DNA of 47,218 nucleotides from Chromera velia (GCA_018398765.1 JAHBMJ010002193.1:56587-103804); one strand, 5' to 3'; counted from the first letter of the stretch, positions 32,941 through 45,500 are shown. Made by a program: numbers and translations. The notes: generated from the sequence alone by a model not told the origin.

Positions 32941-33304
32941 TGTGAGGTGATTGCCAGGAGTCTGGGCTTGTGGGGCACTTAAGGTGACTTAACTAGAATT
33001 GGCATCGCTTAGCTCAGCGGCCTCGGCCTGCGTGAGAACGGAATGGCTTGCGGGCATGCACGTAGACTGACTGATTGATAGACGAGCATGTATGTGCAGT
33101 GATGCAATCAATAGATCAAGCATAAGAGTGGGTCTGATTCAAAGAGTCATCGTATGAGGTTAGACTGTCAGACTTACCGATGGACTTCTCCCTCCAACAG
33201 TGAGAGCTCTCTGGACGTTATCGTAAGGATTGTCTTTAGCTCGAGAAGGCAGTGCAAGTTAGAAGGTAGTGTAAGTTATGAGCCCTTATAGTACGCCCCT
33301 TATA
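32941..33304 (+). repeat. Right LTR of the non-autonomous element (364 bp)
   Basis: Matches the left LTR. The extra 17 bp (AGAAGGTAGTGTAAGTT) is a tandem copy of the neighbouring AGAAGGCAGTGCAAGTT. Confidence 0.9.
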
Positions 33305-33309
33305 TAAAG

Positions 33310-34137
33310 TATGTCACTGTAGGTATGTCAAAAGTACTTTACTGTATTTATAGTGTAAACTAGAGTTATAGCAGCATTACTGTTAGCTTGTGGACTACTC
33401 GGAGCAAAAATGCATGAACAGACTAGAACAGACCGAATTAGTACAAATTAGAAAAACACTCAGGCTTTTAAGGATTATTGAATGGCATTGATTGAATTTT
33501 GCAATGAATCTGTATGTTAGAGGAATTACGATGAATAACAAGAAATTCTAATAATCTATCTATGACCTGGCAAAAAACTGATCGAGACCTAGATCGAGAC
33601 GTACATGAAAGGAGATCATAGGAGAATAACACACAGAAAAATGTTAGAGAAAATATAAGAAAATGTCAAGAGAATTCAGGGGAGTGGTATAAGAGATTGA
33701 CGATAAGATTTCCCGCATGCATACGAATCTGAGGGGGCCGCGAGGCAGGCCGGACCGCGCGGCCCGGCCAGATCCCGGCCGGGTACAACTTTGCGCGTGC
33801 GTCAAAGAAAACTGCTAGCTCCTCTCGAGTGGACGATCGAAGAATTCATCAAGACGCACAGATACATTTGTGTTCGTCTGTTCGTTGGTCTGCAGATTCC
33901 AGCGGCTAGCTGTCTGTACAAACAGAACAGAGTCACAGGAGCCTTTGTCACAGCGCCTTTTCTCCGGATTTTCTTTTTTTGCGCTTGCGAAGGGCGAAGG
34001 GTGCAAACTGGCACCCACAAGGGAGCCAGACTGAGAGGGCGAAGAGCGAACACGTGTTTGTCCATTTTTCGTACCGTGGTGCTGCAGTGTTTGTCTCTTT
34101 TTGCCTCGTGCTTCTACTAAAGAAGGAAACTGCCAAG
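33310..34137. promoter_or_regulatory. Upstream region of the coatomer beta gene
   Basis: AT-rich up to 33700, then a GC-rich block at about 33733-33805 (GGGGGCCGCGAGGCAGGCCG and on) ending in GCGCGTGCGTCAAAG, about 330 bases before the start codon. The same arrangement occurs upstream of two other genes here. An in-frame ATG at 33979 would extend the protein by 53 residues, but coatomer homology begins at 34138. Promoter function is inferred. Confidence 0.4.
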
Positions 34138-37134
34138 ATGGAGTACGACAAAAACTGCACCGTGATCATCAATCTAGAGTCCGACAAGCAGCCCTCGGCT
34201 GCGGAACTCCAGAAAAAATTGGAATCTTCCAAAGAGACAGACAAGAGGGAAGCACTCGAACACATCATTCTGCAGATGATGCATGGAGAGCCTCATGCCC
34301 GTCTTCTGATGAGTGTTATTCGCTTTGTGGTCACTTCCAATGATCACCGCATCAAGAAACTTTTGATGCTTTACTGGGAGATTGTGGATAAGTGCAAACC
34401 AGATGGAGAGCTCAAGGAGGAAATGATTCTCGTCTGGTCAGTCCTCCCTGACCACACCCTTCCCCATCCACCTCTTCTGCATGTGCACATTTACTTACCC
34501 TGAGCCCCTTCCCTGTCCTTGCAGCAACGCACTGCGGAACGATCTGATGCACCCGAACGAATTCATCAGAGGATCAACCCTGCGTCTCCTCTGCAAAGTC
34601 CGGTACTTCAAACTGCTAGAACCTCTCGTGGAGCCCATCTGCAGGAATCTGGTCAGTCACCTGGCCACGAAGGCTGGGCGTGTAGACACCCCTTTTGCAC
34701 CCGGTCTGGCGAGTCACTCCTCCCGTCTCCCTTTCCTGTCTCCTCTCCTGGACGTGCCTCCCTCCCGATCAACAGTCGGCACAGAACTCGCATGAGTGTG
34801 CGTCAGTCAAAGTCCCAAAAGGACGCACGCGTGTTGTGTCGTGAGCCATTCTTCCTGGGGACACAAAAAAAGACCTAATGAATGTCCAACTGCGATGCGT
34901 TTCTGCATGTCATAAGTCGTGCCTTTCTGCTCTCTTTCCTTCTTGTCGCCTTCCCTCTCCTTCCTTTCTTTCCTCTCTGCTTCGTATCGCCTCCCCTGAC
35001 AGCAAAACGAGGTGGATTCCTTCGCATGGGACGGACGTCCTCCTTTCTTTCCTTCATCACTGAATCGATCCTGCAGGTCCATCGGCACAACTACGTGCGT
35101 CGGAACGCTGTGATGTGCGTGTACTCTCTCGTGAAGGCCTTCGGGGCAGACGTTATCCCCCACGCCCCCGAAGCAATCGAGGAACTCCTACTGGTGGTCC
35201 GTCGGCGAGTGGGCTGATGGATTGGTTGATTAACTGATTGGTTGATTCATTCATTAATTGAGTTGCCTTTCTGTCTCTCCATGAATGGATCGTTTGCCTG
35301 TCTGCATACCCGTTGTTTTTTCCTCCTGTTTTCCCCCTTCAACGAGAAAGGGGGCAATACACACTGGACAGGAAGTGCACGAAGCGAGAGACGAGACGCG
35401 GGGGTTCAAATCCCCCGTCGTTCCCCTTTGCGCCCGCACACACACACACACATACACACACACACACGCGCGCGCGCGCGCGCAAACATACACAGACGAT
35501 TAAGTGATAGTTTGACGCGGCAGCAGCAGGGGGTGGCAGAAAGGTCCAACTGGTGATCTGTCGGCAGGAATGCTTTTTTGTTTTTGTTTTGTTGCAGGAG
35601 GGAGATCTGTCAACGAAGCGCAATGCGTTCCTGTTCCTGATCCACTGCGCTCAAGAGAGGGCGGTGAACTACCTTCTGTCTGTGCAAGATGCGGTGCGTG
35701 CGTGAGTGGGTGGGTGGTGTGCCTGTAAGGGGTACAGAGAAGCAAACACACAACCAGGCAGGCAGGCAGGCAACGAGAGAGAACCGACACTTCATGCCCG
35801 CTGTCACGCATCTTCTTCCTTCATCCCCGTCCCGATCGCCCGCTTCCTTCCTATCTCGCGGGGGCGATTTACTGCCTTCCTTCTCCTCTCCGTTTTTGTC
35901 CTTTCTTTTTCTTTCTGTTTCCTTTTCCCTTTCCGCACCCTCCCTCAAGCATCTCTTGCCTCAGCTTCTTTCCATTGCTCATGCAGGCCCCCCATGCTTC
36001 AGAGCGCTGTTTGTTGTGTTTTGCAGTTCTTTTTTTCAACCTCCTAACCACAACATGCCCTGCCGCTCCTCTTCTGATTTCGTCTGTCTCGTTTGTCTGC
36101 CGTGCAGCTGCCGGGTCTTGGGGACATCTTCCAGCTCTTCTAGAATATTAATAATAATGCGTGCGTCAAATTGCTGTGCAGCTGCCGGGTCTTGGGGACA
36201 TCTTCCAGCTGGTCCTTCTGGAGTTGATCCGCAAAGTCTCAAGGCAAAAGCCCGCACAGAAGCCGGCGCTTTTGAGGATGATCGTCTCCCTTGTGCAAAA
36301 TGCGTGTCCTGCCGTGGCATATGAGGGGGCTGTGTCTCTGGTCGGTCGGTTGAGCTTTCGTGCATGGATCTTTCTTTCTTTCTTTCTTTTCTTTTTTTTT
36401 CTGCGTGGTGGGGCTTTTGAGAGTTTTACTGGAAGCGCGATTCATTTTCTTCTTCTGACAGGCAAAACGAACATCCTCACGGGGCTATTGGAGCGAGGCA
36501 ACAAATGAAGTCTCTGTCTCTTTCTGCACATGATTGGTGAGTTTTGTAAGATCTCCTGGATTGAGGTGGAGCAGCGCCAAGGCATATCTAAATATTCCGC
36601 ACATTCTTTTTTTTCTCCTTTTTTGCGAGAGTGCAGGTGACTCTGTCTGCACATTCTCTCTTCTCTGCTTTTTTGCGAGAGCGCAGGTGACTTTGTCTGC
36701 CTCCCCTCTGGCGCTGAAGGCAGCGACGCAGGCGTACGTCACTTTGTTGGTCGGACAAAGCGACAACAACGTCAAACTGATTGTGCTTGACAGATTGACG
36801 GATATTCTCAGGAGACACAAACATGTCCTGGAGGGATTCGTGATGGACATCCTTAGAGGTGCGAGGAAAATTGTATTTCATGTCTTTTCTTTATCTTTCC
36901 TTAGAGGTGCGAGGAAAATTGTATTTCATGTCTTTTCTTTATCTTGTTGGACATGCTCATGGGTGATTGAGAGGGTTCTTTTCTTTTCCGTGGCTGGCTG
37001 AGGGAAGGCTTCTTCATGTCCAATTTTGATTCCCTCCCTACTCTGTCGGATGCTCTCTGTCTGTCTGTTTCTTTCTGGCTGCGCTCACTCATTTCTCTGT
37101 ATGATTTCTGATTCTGTCTTCGTTTTGTGAAAGC

Positions 37135-37180
<46 letters not shown>

Positions 37181-39522
37181 GTGACTGAGTGTATCTTTGT
37201 GTCTCCGCTCTCTTCTCCCGGTATGTTGTCTTCTGATGAGTGCAGTTTTGGTGTGTCCATCAATGGACGTGAGGAGAAAAACCATCGACATCGCGTTGAA
37301 GTTGGTGTCTCCGAGGAACATTAAGGTCAGTCAGTCAATCAGACAATCAAAGAGAGGGAGGGAGAGACGAGAACAGATAGATCGACAGACAGGCAATAAG
37401 CGCGGGCATTGGTTGAAATGCATCGAAGTGAGCATGTAGAGAGGTGGATGGTGGCTAGCTTCGGATGTATCACTATGTCGTTGTCACTTTCCTTTTCGTC
37501 CGGATTTCTTTTTTCCCCATCTTTCTCCTTCTCTTTCTTCCTTCTTCTTCCCTTCTTTTCTGTCTCTCGGTTCCTCACGATTTCTTTTCCTTTTTGTCTC
37601 TGTGCTCGTCGTCTGCCTGTCGTGCTGTGTGCAGGAAGTCGTGAAGCTGTTGAAGAAGGAAGTGATGAAGACGATGGAAGCAGTCAGTTGATTTACTTCA
37701 TGAATGAAGCAGAGAACTGAATGGATGAATGTTTTTCTTCCTGCTTTGTGCATGGATGGACTTCCTGATTTTTCATTTTGCTGCTCCTTTCCTCCATCTT
37801 TTTCATGATCGTCAAAACCTTCTTCTCGCTTTGCTCTTCTGTTTTCGGAGCACTCATCGACTTCTCCCGTCGGGACAGATCGTATGCAAGTGTCAGTCAG
37901 AAAAATGGTGAAAGCAAATCGGACATGAACCGACTGAAACAAATGTCGACCGACCTTCTGACCGATCCTGCAGACAGCAACTTCCTCCCAGGCCAACACA
38001 GAATATCGCCGTCTCCTGACCCGAGCCATCCACGCGTCCTGTGCCCGATTTCCTGATGTTGCCTCCTCCGTCATCCATTTGTTGATGGACTTCATGTCCG
38101 AGAGCGACCAGAGCACAACTACCGAGGTGGTCATGTTCGTGAGGGAATTGGTGGCTAAGTATGACTATCTCAGGTGGGTTTGGTGGGCGAGGGAGGTGTG
38201 TGTGAGTGAGTATGAGTGTGCATGTTTTTCTGCATTAGAGTGTGTTCAGATTCTCTGTGTGATACGATTTTGCGTTCATATGCCGTGCGTCTTTCGTAGT
38301 TGACTCGTGCATTCATCTCTTCAGTATTCTGACGTTTCTACGAGACTTTCTCTTTCTTTTCCTTTGTGCATTCCCTCTCTGATTCGTTTCATCAGTTTGT
38401 TTCTCTTCTGAGGTGTTCACCCGTCAGGCAGCTTTCCACACAGCCCTCTTTCTGCCCTTTCGTCTTTCTGCCCCTGTGTCTCTGCAGAGAACCGATCCTG
38501 CAAAGAATCGTGGAGTCTCTGGGGGAGATCCAGCAGTCCAGGTCAGTGAGTACGCGGGACACCGAGGCGGGTGGGCACATGCAGGCAGGGTGCATTCAGT
38601 CTGGGTGAATAAAAGCGGAAGAGAACGTTTTCTTTCAACGGGCCGAGCGGATCAGACTGAAGCTCGACTCCCTTTCTCTCTCTCTGTTTCTCTGTGAGTG
38701 TGTGCGTGTGTTATTATGAGCTTGTCTGTTTTGATTGTGCACACTTCATCTCACGCATGCGCGTGCAGGGTGCTGAGGACCTGTTTGTGGCTGCTGGGCG
38801 AATTTGTGGGAGACGGCGAGACGCTGGAGTCTGCACTGACGGCCATCCTGACGGCGGTGGGACCCCCTCCCTTCCTCTCACCTGCAGACCTCGAGAAGTC
38901 GAAACAGACATCCGCAGAGAGCCCAGATGACCAAACAGAAGGTCTTTTGAGATACAGGAAAGAAGGGAGGGAGGACAATGTAGAATGATCTTTGTGTAGT
39001 TCGCCAAATGAAAAGGCTAGAAAGGGGGGGTGGGGGTTTTCTGGTTCTGTCGTTAGTTTCTTTAGAGGCAGGATGTCGATGTTGATGGTGGCGAGGGGTG
39101 GGGCACCTTCTTTTGTTTCTGTCTTGAGGGGAATGGAGAATTCTCCACCAGATGATTCTTTTGGAGTGAAAGTCGAGGAAACCCTTTGAGTCGCACCTTT
39201 GTGCAGTGGCCTCTTTGCTGCTTTCTGTGTGTCTGTCTGTCTGTCTGGAAAGAATGTGGAAGTGCAAATGCGTAAGCCTGCACTGGGCAAGGAAGAGAAA
39301 TAGAAAAGAAAAGACGATATAGTCTGTCTCTCTGTTAACATCCTTACTCTCTTATTTGGTTTACTTTCGTCTGCAGGAGGTGCCAAGAGTTCAGCCCCCA
39401 AGGTGAAGGTCACGACTCGCACGGTTGTGCTTCCTGACGGCACATACGGGCAGGAGAACGTGTACGAGAACGCAACAGGGGACGAGACGGCAGCAGAGGG
39501 GCCGACTGGGGGCACTGCAGGT

Positions 39523-39558
<36 letters not shown>

Positions 39559-42500
39559 AGGAGCTAGCAGGGGTGTTCGGCTTTTTTCTTTTCCATGACG
39601 TATCTGCTAGTGTGCTGTGTCAGTGTGGTTGTCGAGGTTTCCCCGCAGTTTCCCATAAACACATGCACAGATGGAATATGCACTTATACATGATGTGCAA
39701 TTAAGAATAACGTATCCTCACAATGTGCTGTATGCAGACGGAGGGGCACCGCTGAAGCCAACGGCGTTCCGGACTCTAATCACTTCCGGGGACTTTCTCC
39801 TGTCTGCAATGCTCGCAGGTCGGTTGACTTGAGTACAGCCCTTCCTTGGCCCTTCACTTTTCCCTTTTTTCCCTCCATTTTCTGACAGGCCCACCATTCG
39901 AGATTGAAGTATGCGAATGACGTGAAGTTCTCTTGATGGATTTAAGATGGGGAGACTGGACGGGGCCCGGTCGCCAGGTTGAATGACTTCAGAGCACGTA
40001 AAGTCCTGTGACGGTCTCCGGCAGCTTTCTTTTTCGTACTTTGCTTTGTCTACTTTTGTTGTCATGAAAAGAAAGCATCATGCCCCTGACCAACTCTTCC
40101 TTCTTCTGTCATGCTTCGGACGGCTTTGCTGCATGCATCCTCATGGCTCAAACTTTTGTGGTTCCTTCAAGCTTGAGTGAGTGTCTTTGCTGCCTGCAGT
40201 TTCCCTTGCGAAGCTGTGCCTGAAAAAAGTGATGGGGGAAGGACAGGTCTATGAAATACCAACGTAAGTCTTTTTCTCTCTTTTGCGTTTCTTCCTAAAT
40301 GCCTTTCTGGCTCTTTGTCATTTGTTTTGACTGGCTGAGAAATGGCCGGCTTCGTGCCAATCCCTTCTAGTTTTTCGAGGGTCTCTGTACGTCTGTTTGT
40401 TTTTTCTTCTTTCCAGCTGTACGTCGAGCCGAAACAGAGGAAAAGAGGGGGGCGTTTGGGAGACGTGTAGGGAGGGTTGGGTCAGGAGTATTGTGTGGAG
40501 AGAGCAGAAGGCACGCACAGACCAGGCGTCGCTTGAGGTGCTAGGCTTAGACAGAGAGACGGACAGCGAGACCAGAAGGACTTTTTTTTTCTCTGTGCGT
40601 GATATTTCGAAACAATCCAACCATCTGTTTTTTTTTGCTTTCGGTTTTGAATTCTTTTCGCTGGTCATTTTGGTTGTGCCTGACTCGATACATTGCTGCA
40701 ACATGCAGTGAAGGGTTGTGTGAGTCGCGACTTGAAAGTTGACTCACATCTTTGTCTCTTCTTCGAGGTGTTCTTTCTACCATTCATTCGTTCCTGCGTC
40801 CCTTCACACATTCTTCTTTCATCTATGCAGGCCAAGACTGAACGAGGTGATGCTTGTGGTCGCGTCCCTCCTCAAGTTCGTGAGGGACCACCCGACAGGG
40901 GGGGCCAAGAGCGACGCGGCGGTGCGGATCGCGCAGTGCGTCCAGGCCATGCTTGCTCTCTTGGTTGGTCAGAAGGGGAAGAGAGGGAGGGCAGGCAAGT
41001 TACCGAAATGAGGGGGGAAGCGTGTTGGGGTTTTGGGACGGGGAGTTTTGGCAGTCCCCAGAAATAGATAAATGCGTTGACAAAACTGGAAATGGCAAGA
41101 TCACTCAGCATCCTTTCTGTCTCTTCTGCTTTTCTTCTGTCTGCTTCTGTGGTCGTACGTCTTTTTGACTCCTCGTTCATTGAATCTTTCCATGTCGTCA
41201 CTCTGCAAATTTGTGTGTACGCATTTGTTTCTGTTTGTTTGTGCAGAAAAAGGATGCGGCTGCGATCTCTCGTATGGAACAATTCTTCTTTGCGGTCGGT
41301 CAGAGAGGAGGGGCGAGAGAGAGAACAAGAGAGAAAGAAAGAAAAGGTGTGGGTGGAACGGCTCAATGCTTCATGTAGTCGGAGAGAACGAAGGGAAAAG
41401 GAAAAAGAGGAGTGAGTGGATAGCCAACGGAACAGACAAGAAAGAAGCTCTTTCTTCTGTTTGCCGCAGACACCTCAATCGGGCCCTTTGTCTATTCCTG
41501 CACGCTCGCCTGCCGTTCTCTGTTGGTACTTCCGTCTGACAAGTCGGATGGAAGCAGCCTTTTTTCCTCTCCCTTTCTGACTGCCCCAACCTTCCGTGAC
41601 AGATGCGTGGCGCTTCTTTATTCTTGCTGTGCTTCCCCCCTTTGTCCTCGTCTGTCTGTGCAGAAGAGCCGAGACACTCTCGGGAGGGTTCTGGACATCG
41701 AGGCAGAGAATTATGAGATCTCTCTCGCAGAGGGGCAAGCAGACACTGGTACGTCCGTGTTTGTGTGCATTTTCTCGCTTGAGAGCTTGAAGTGGAGAGT
41801 GGAACTCTACGTCCGTGCTCTCTGTTTCTCTCTCTCTCTCATACACACTTTCCTTTTCGTGCGTGTATTTGTGTCTGCTTGCATGCCAACATGTTGTTTA
41901 TGTGCGGGTCTGTCTTTGTGTGTGCCCATGCCCTTTGTTTTTTTATTTTAAGTTGCCGCCAGTGATGGACTGTTCTGTGTCTGTCTGTGCCTCTGGGGCT
42001 CTCTGCACATCCATCTGCAGGAGCGACGGGAGAGGAGACGGCGGCGTCCGACCCCTCGGATCTCCTCGTGTTTCGTCAACTCAGAGAAGTGCGCGCCGCC
42101 GCCGACGGGCTGGATGACGACGACGCCGATCTTTCCAAGACGGTCGGGGGTGCAGGCACGGAGGTGGACGACAGCACTGTGTTCCAGCAGAGGCTCGCGA
42201 GGGTCCAACAAATGACGGGACTCGCGGTCAGTCAGTCAGTGGGTTGTTTGAATGACTTCTTTCTTTTGTATTTGTGAATAAGCTTCCGGCTTGCAGAAGT
42301 GTGGATGTGTGTAAGCATGTGTGTCAGTACTTAGCCACTTTGTCAGCCTTTTGTCTGTGTTTGTTGCGTCTTTCGTTCTCCTTTTTGACGGATGGGCACA
42401 TACAAGCAAGCGTAAATGCAGTTCTCCACGTGCATTATATGTTTGTGCATGTTCGACATTCCTCGCAAAACGTTCCTCCAACAAACTCTTCAGACAAACA

Positions 42501-45500
42501 TTTGTAGACCGATCGTCTGATGGTGTCAATGCAACATTCCCCGTTCATCCTCTCATCACTCCCTGTCTCTGTCTCTGTCCTTGTTCCAGGACCCTGTATA
42601 CGTGGAAGCGTTCCTCCAGGTCCACCAGTTTGACCTCGTGCTCGAACTTCTTGTCATCAACCGCACACAGGAGACGCTGCAGAACGTGAACGTGGAATTG
42701 TCCACTCACGGTCGGTCGGTGGGCAAACAGGGAAGTGAGGCAAAAGGCCTGCAGGTGTGTGAGGTGAGGTGTTTTGATAGATAAAGTATAGCTTTGTGTT
42801 ATGCCTCCTTTCTTCTTTTGGCTTCTCTCTTTAGTTCATAGATGTTCTTTCTTTCTGCCACCACCTGGGTCTGTCTCCGTTTTGCACTCCCTCATCGTCT
42901 TTTTTCCAATAGAGGAGACGGGATAGAAAGCTGGTCGTCCAGGGCAGTCGAGTGATAGCACGCACTCATTAATTTTGTGTGCTTTCAAGATCAGCATGAA
43001 AGTCTCTGTGCGTGATAGATTGTTGGTCTCACGATTCCTCTCATTCATCTCTGTCCTCTTCGAAAATAATTGTCTCAGGAGATCTGAAGTTGGTCGACAG
43101 GCCTACGGCAGTGAATCTGGCGGCAGGGCAGTCGGTGGTCCTGAAGGGAAGCATCAAGGTGATGAGCACAGAGACGGGTATCGTGTTCGGATACGTGACC
43201 TTCGACGCGAAGGGAAGCACGGAGAAGGTGGGAATTCAGGGGGGGATGTGGAGGGAAGAAGGGGTGTATGCGGGAGGGAGGTATTGCCTGGTTTGTTTTT
43301 CGGGTTGGGTACCTGGGTTTTGCAAATTAGGAATGGATCGGGAACATTCAAAGCTTTTCCCTTCCTCACGTACTTGTGCGTGCGTGTCCCCACTTGTGGT
43401 GGAATACCTTCGTCGGGTTTCCGATCTCTCTGTGCGTTGCTCTCTCTATCCCTCGCTTGCTCTTTCTCTTTCGTCGGCTGTTTGGGGATCTCTACTCTCT
43501 TGGATCGTCTCGGAATGCCTCACGTGTTTTATCCTCCGAGCTTTTCTTCTTTTTCCAGTTGCACGTTCCTTTCTTCCCTTTCTGCTTGTCTGCTTGTGCT
43601 TGTAGGAGTGTCTGGTGTTGAACGAGATGCACATCGACCTCTTAGACTACATCGAGAGGAGCTGGGTGGGGGAGCTGGCGTTCCGGACGATGTGGTCCGA
43701 GTTCGAGTGGGAGAACAAAATCAACATCAACACAACCATGACGTCAGTCAGTCAGGCAGGCAGGCAGATGGGCAGGCAGTGAGTGAGAGGGTGAAGAGTT
43801 GCAAGAAAATGTGCTCTAAATCTATGTGTCATTACGTTTTCCGGTGGACCAAATAAATATGGAGAGAGAAATGCAGTGTCGTCGAAACTCCATCGGGAAG
43901 GCAGGTCGAAGAACGTGTCTTGTTTTCTGTGTGCCCGTTTCCTTCCATACATCTAAACTCTGGCCTCAGTCTAGAGGACGGGGGGGAATCTTTTTGATGG
44001 TTTTTCTTATTCTCGCTTGCAGGGATGTTGGCCAGTTCCTCCAGCACATCATGAAGAACACAAACATGACCGTGGTCGGGAAGTACGCACGTCCGCCTGC
44101 AGGAATCTCAGCAAAGAAGGAGGGCGGACTCCAGGCGCGGCTGGTCGGGAAGGAGGTCTGTGGGTTTAGTCTTCTCTTCCTTTGCGTGGCTCTGTGGGTG
44201 TGCATGATGTGTGCACACAGAGGGGGGGTGTTTTCTTTGGTTCTGACCGTTCTTCCTTCCTTTATTCCTTCCTTCTTTCTTTCCTTCCTTCCTTCCTTCC
44301 TTCCTTTGGTAATGAAATGCGTCACTAGTGAACTGTGCGCAACCACATTGATGAATCTTTGATTTTTTTCCCCTCTCCTCTTATCGCTCCCGTCAAATGA
44401 AGAAAGGTGTGGCATTGACTGTGTGTGCGCATGTGGGTGTGTGTATGCAGAGCGACGATATGGACGAGTACTTGAGGAAGGTGAAGGATCTCCCGACCTT
44501 GAAGCGTCTGACGGAGGGGTCTTCCTTCTTCGCTGTGAACCTCTACTCACGTTCCATTTTCGGTCTGTTGTTGGCTTTGCCTTTCTTTCTTTCTTTCTTT
44601 CTTTTCTTTCTGTCTGTTTGTCTATCTGTCTGCCTGTCTGTCTGATGCATCCTGTCCGTTATCGACAGGCCATGAATGTCTGCGGATACAGGGTGTAGCA
44701 AGAGTCGAAACCGGATGAATGAATGAACAATCTTCGTGGGCAGCTCTCGACGAAGCACCTAGACTGCATCGAAAGGATTTCCATACGTAGAAGGGAAAAG
44801 AAATGGGATACAGATTCTCTTTGCGTTGTGTAAAGCAAGTGCGGATATGCCGTTTGCGCCCGTGTGTTTGTGTGTTTCTTCGGAACGCCGCGTTTTCTCT
44901 TCTCTTCTCTTCCGTGTTGTGTGTGTCCAGAAAGAACCTTTTCTGCCCTTCCTCTTTCTTATTCTGCTGGAAACTATCTCTGACAATCAACCATGTTGAG
45001 CCAAAATTGTACCGTGCTGTCTGACTCGATATGCAGGAGAGGACGCTTTGGCGAATCTTTCCATCGAGAAGCTGCCTGATGGGTCCCTCGCAGGAAGCGT
45101 TCGTATTCGCTCCAGAACACAGGTCGGTGGGTGGGGGTCTCCTAGGGGGGGGAAGGTAATGTTTGAGTGTTCTGTCTGTCTGTCTGTCTGTCTGTCTGTG
45201 TATGGGTCCTGTCGGGTGTGTGTCATGAATTCGCCGTCATTCTTTCGTGTCTTCCGCTCTCCACACATCGATCTGTCTGTCTATCTGGATTTCTATGTAC
45301 CCATCGCTACCACAGAGGTTGAGCAGATGAGTAGAGGCGCGTCCTTTTCGCCTCTAAGAAGAACGTTCCATTTTCATGGGAAGCGCATGGAGGCAAGAAA
45401 TGAGAGAGGCAGTTTGGATCCATTCATGGATGTTCGCGAACGCTCCTGAAGAGACCCTTCATTGTTGTTTCACCCTCACACGCCAGGTGTTAACTGTGTA

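Larger units (their letters stand above)
30350..33304 (+). mobile_element. Non-autonomous LTR retrotransposon (TRIM/LARD-like)
   Basis: Two LTRs, 30350-30696 and 32941-33304, flank a 2.2-kb interior in which I find no gag, protease, integrase or RT motif. Perfect 5-bp target duplications TAAAG lie at 30345-30349 and 33305-33309. Just inside the left LTR, TGGTTTAGCAGAGC (30699-30712) resembles the initiator-Met tRNA primer site TGGTATCAGAGC with a small gap. GGTGGGCGGGCA before the right LTR may be the polypurine tract. LTRs start TGTGAGG as the copia LTR starts TGTGAGAG, but end TTATA. By hand count they differ at about 18 bases plus a 17-bp duplication. It presumably used enzymes of another element. 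Confidence 0.88.

Noticed and set aside
33979..34137. In-frame upstream start for the coatomer protein
   Set aside because: The extra 53 residues have no counterpart in the family. ATG 34138 sits in a good context (CCAAGATGG) and matches the family N-terminus.
37484..38134. 216-codon minus-strand open frame
   Set aside because: It is antisense to coatomer exons 8-9 and pyrimidine-rich introns, with no domain.
41471..41530. Possible extra coatomer exon after CCGCAG
   Set aside because: Exon 16 (ending FFFA) joins exon 17 ([10 protein letters not shown]) directly in phase and matches the conserved spacing, so no exon is needed.
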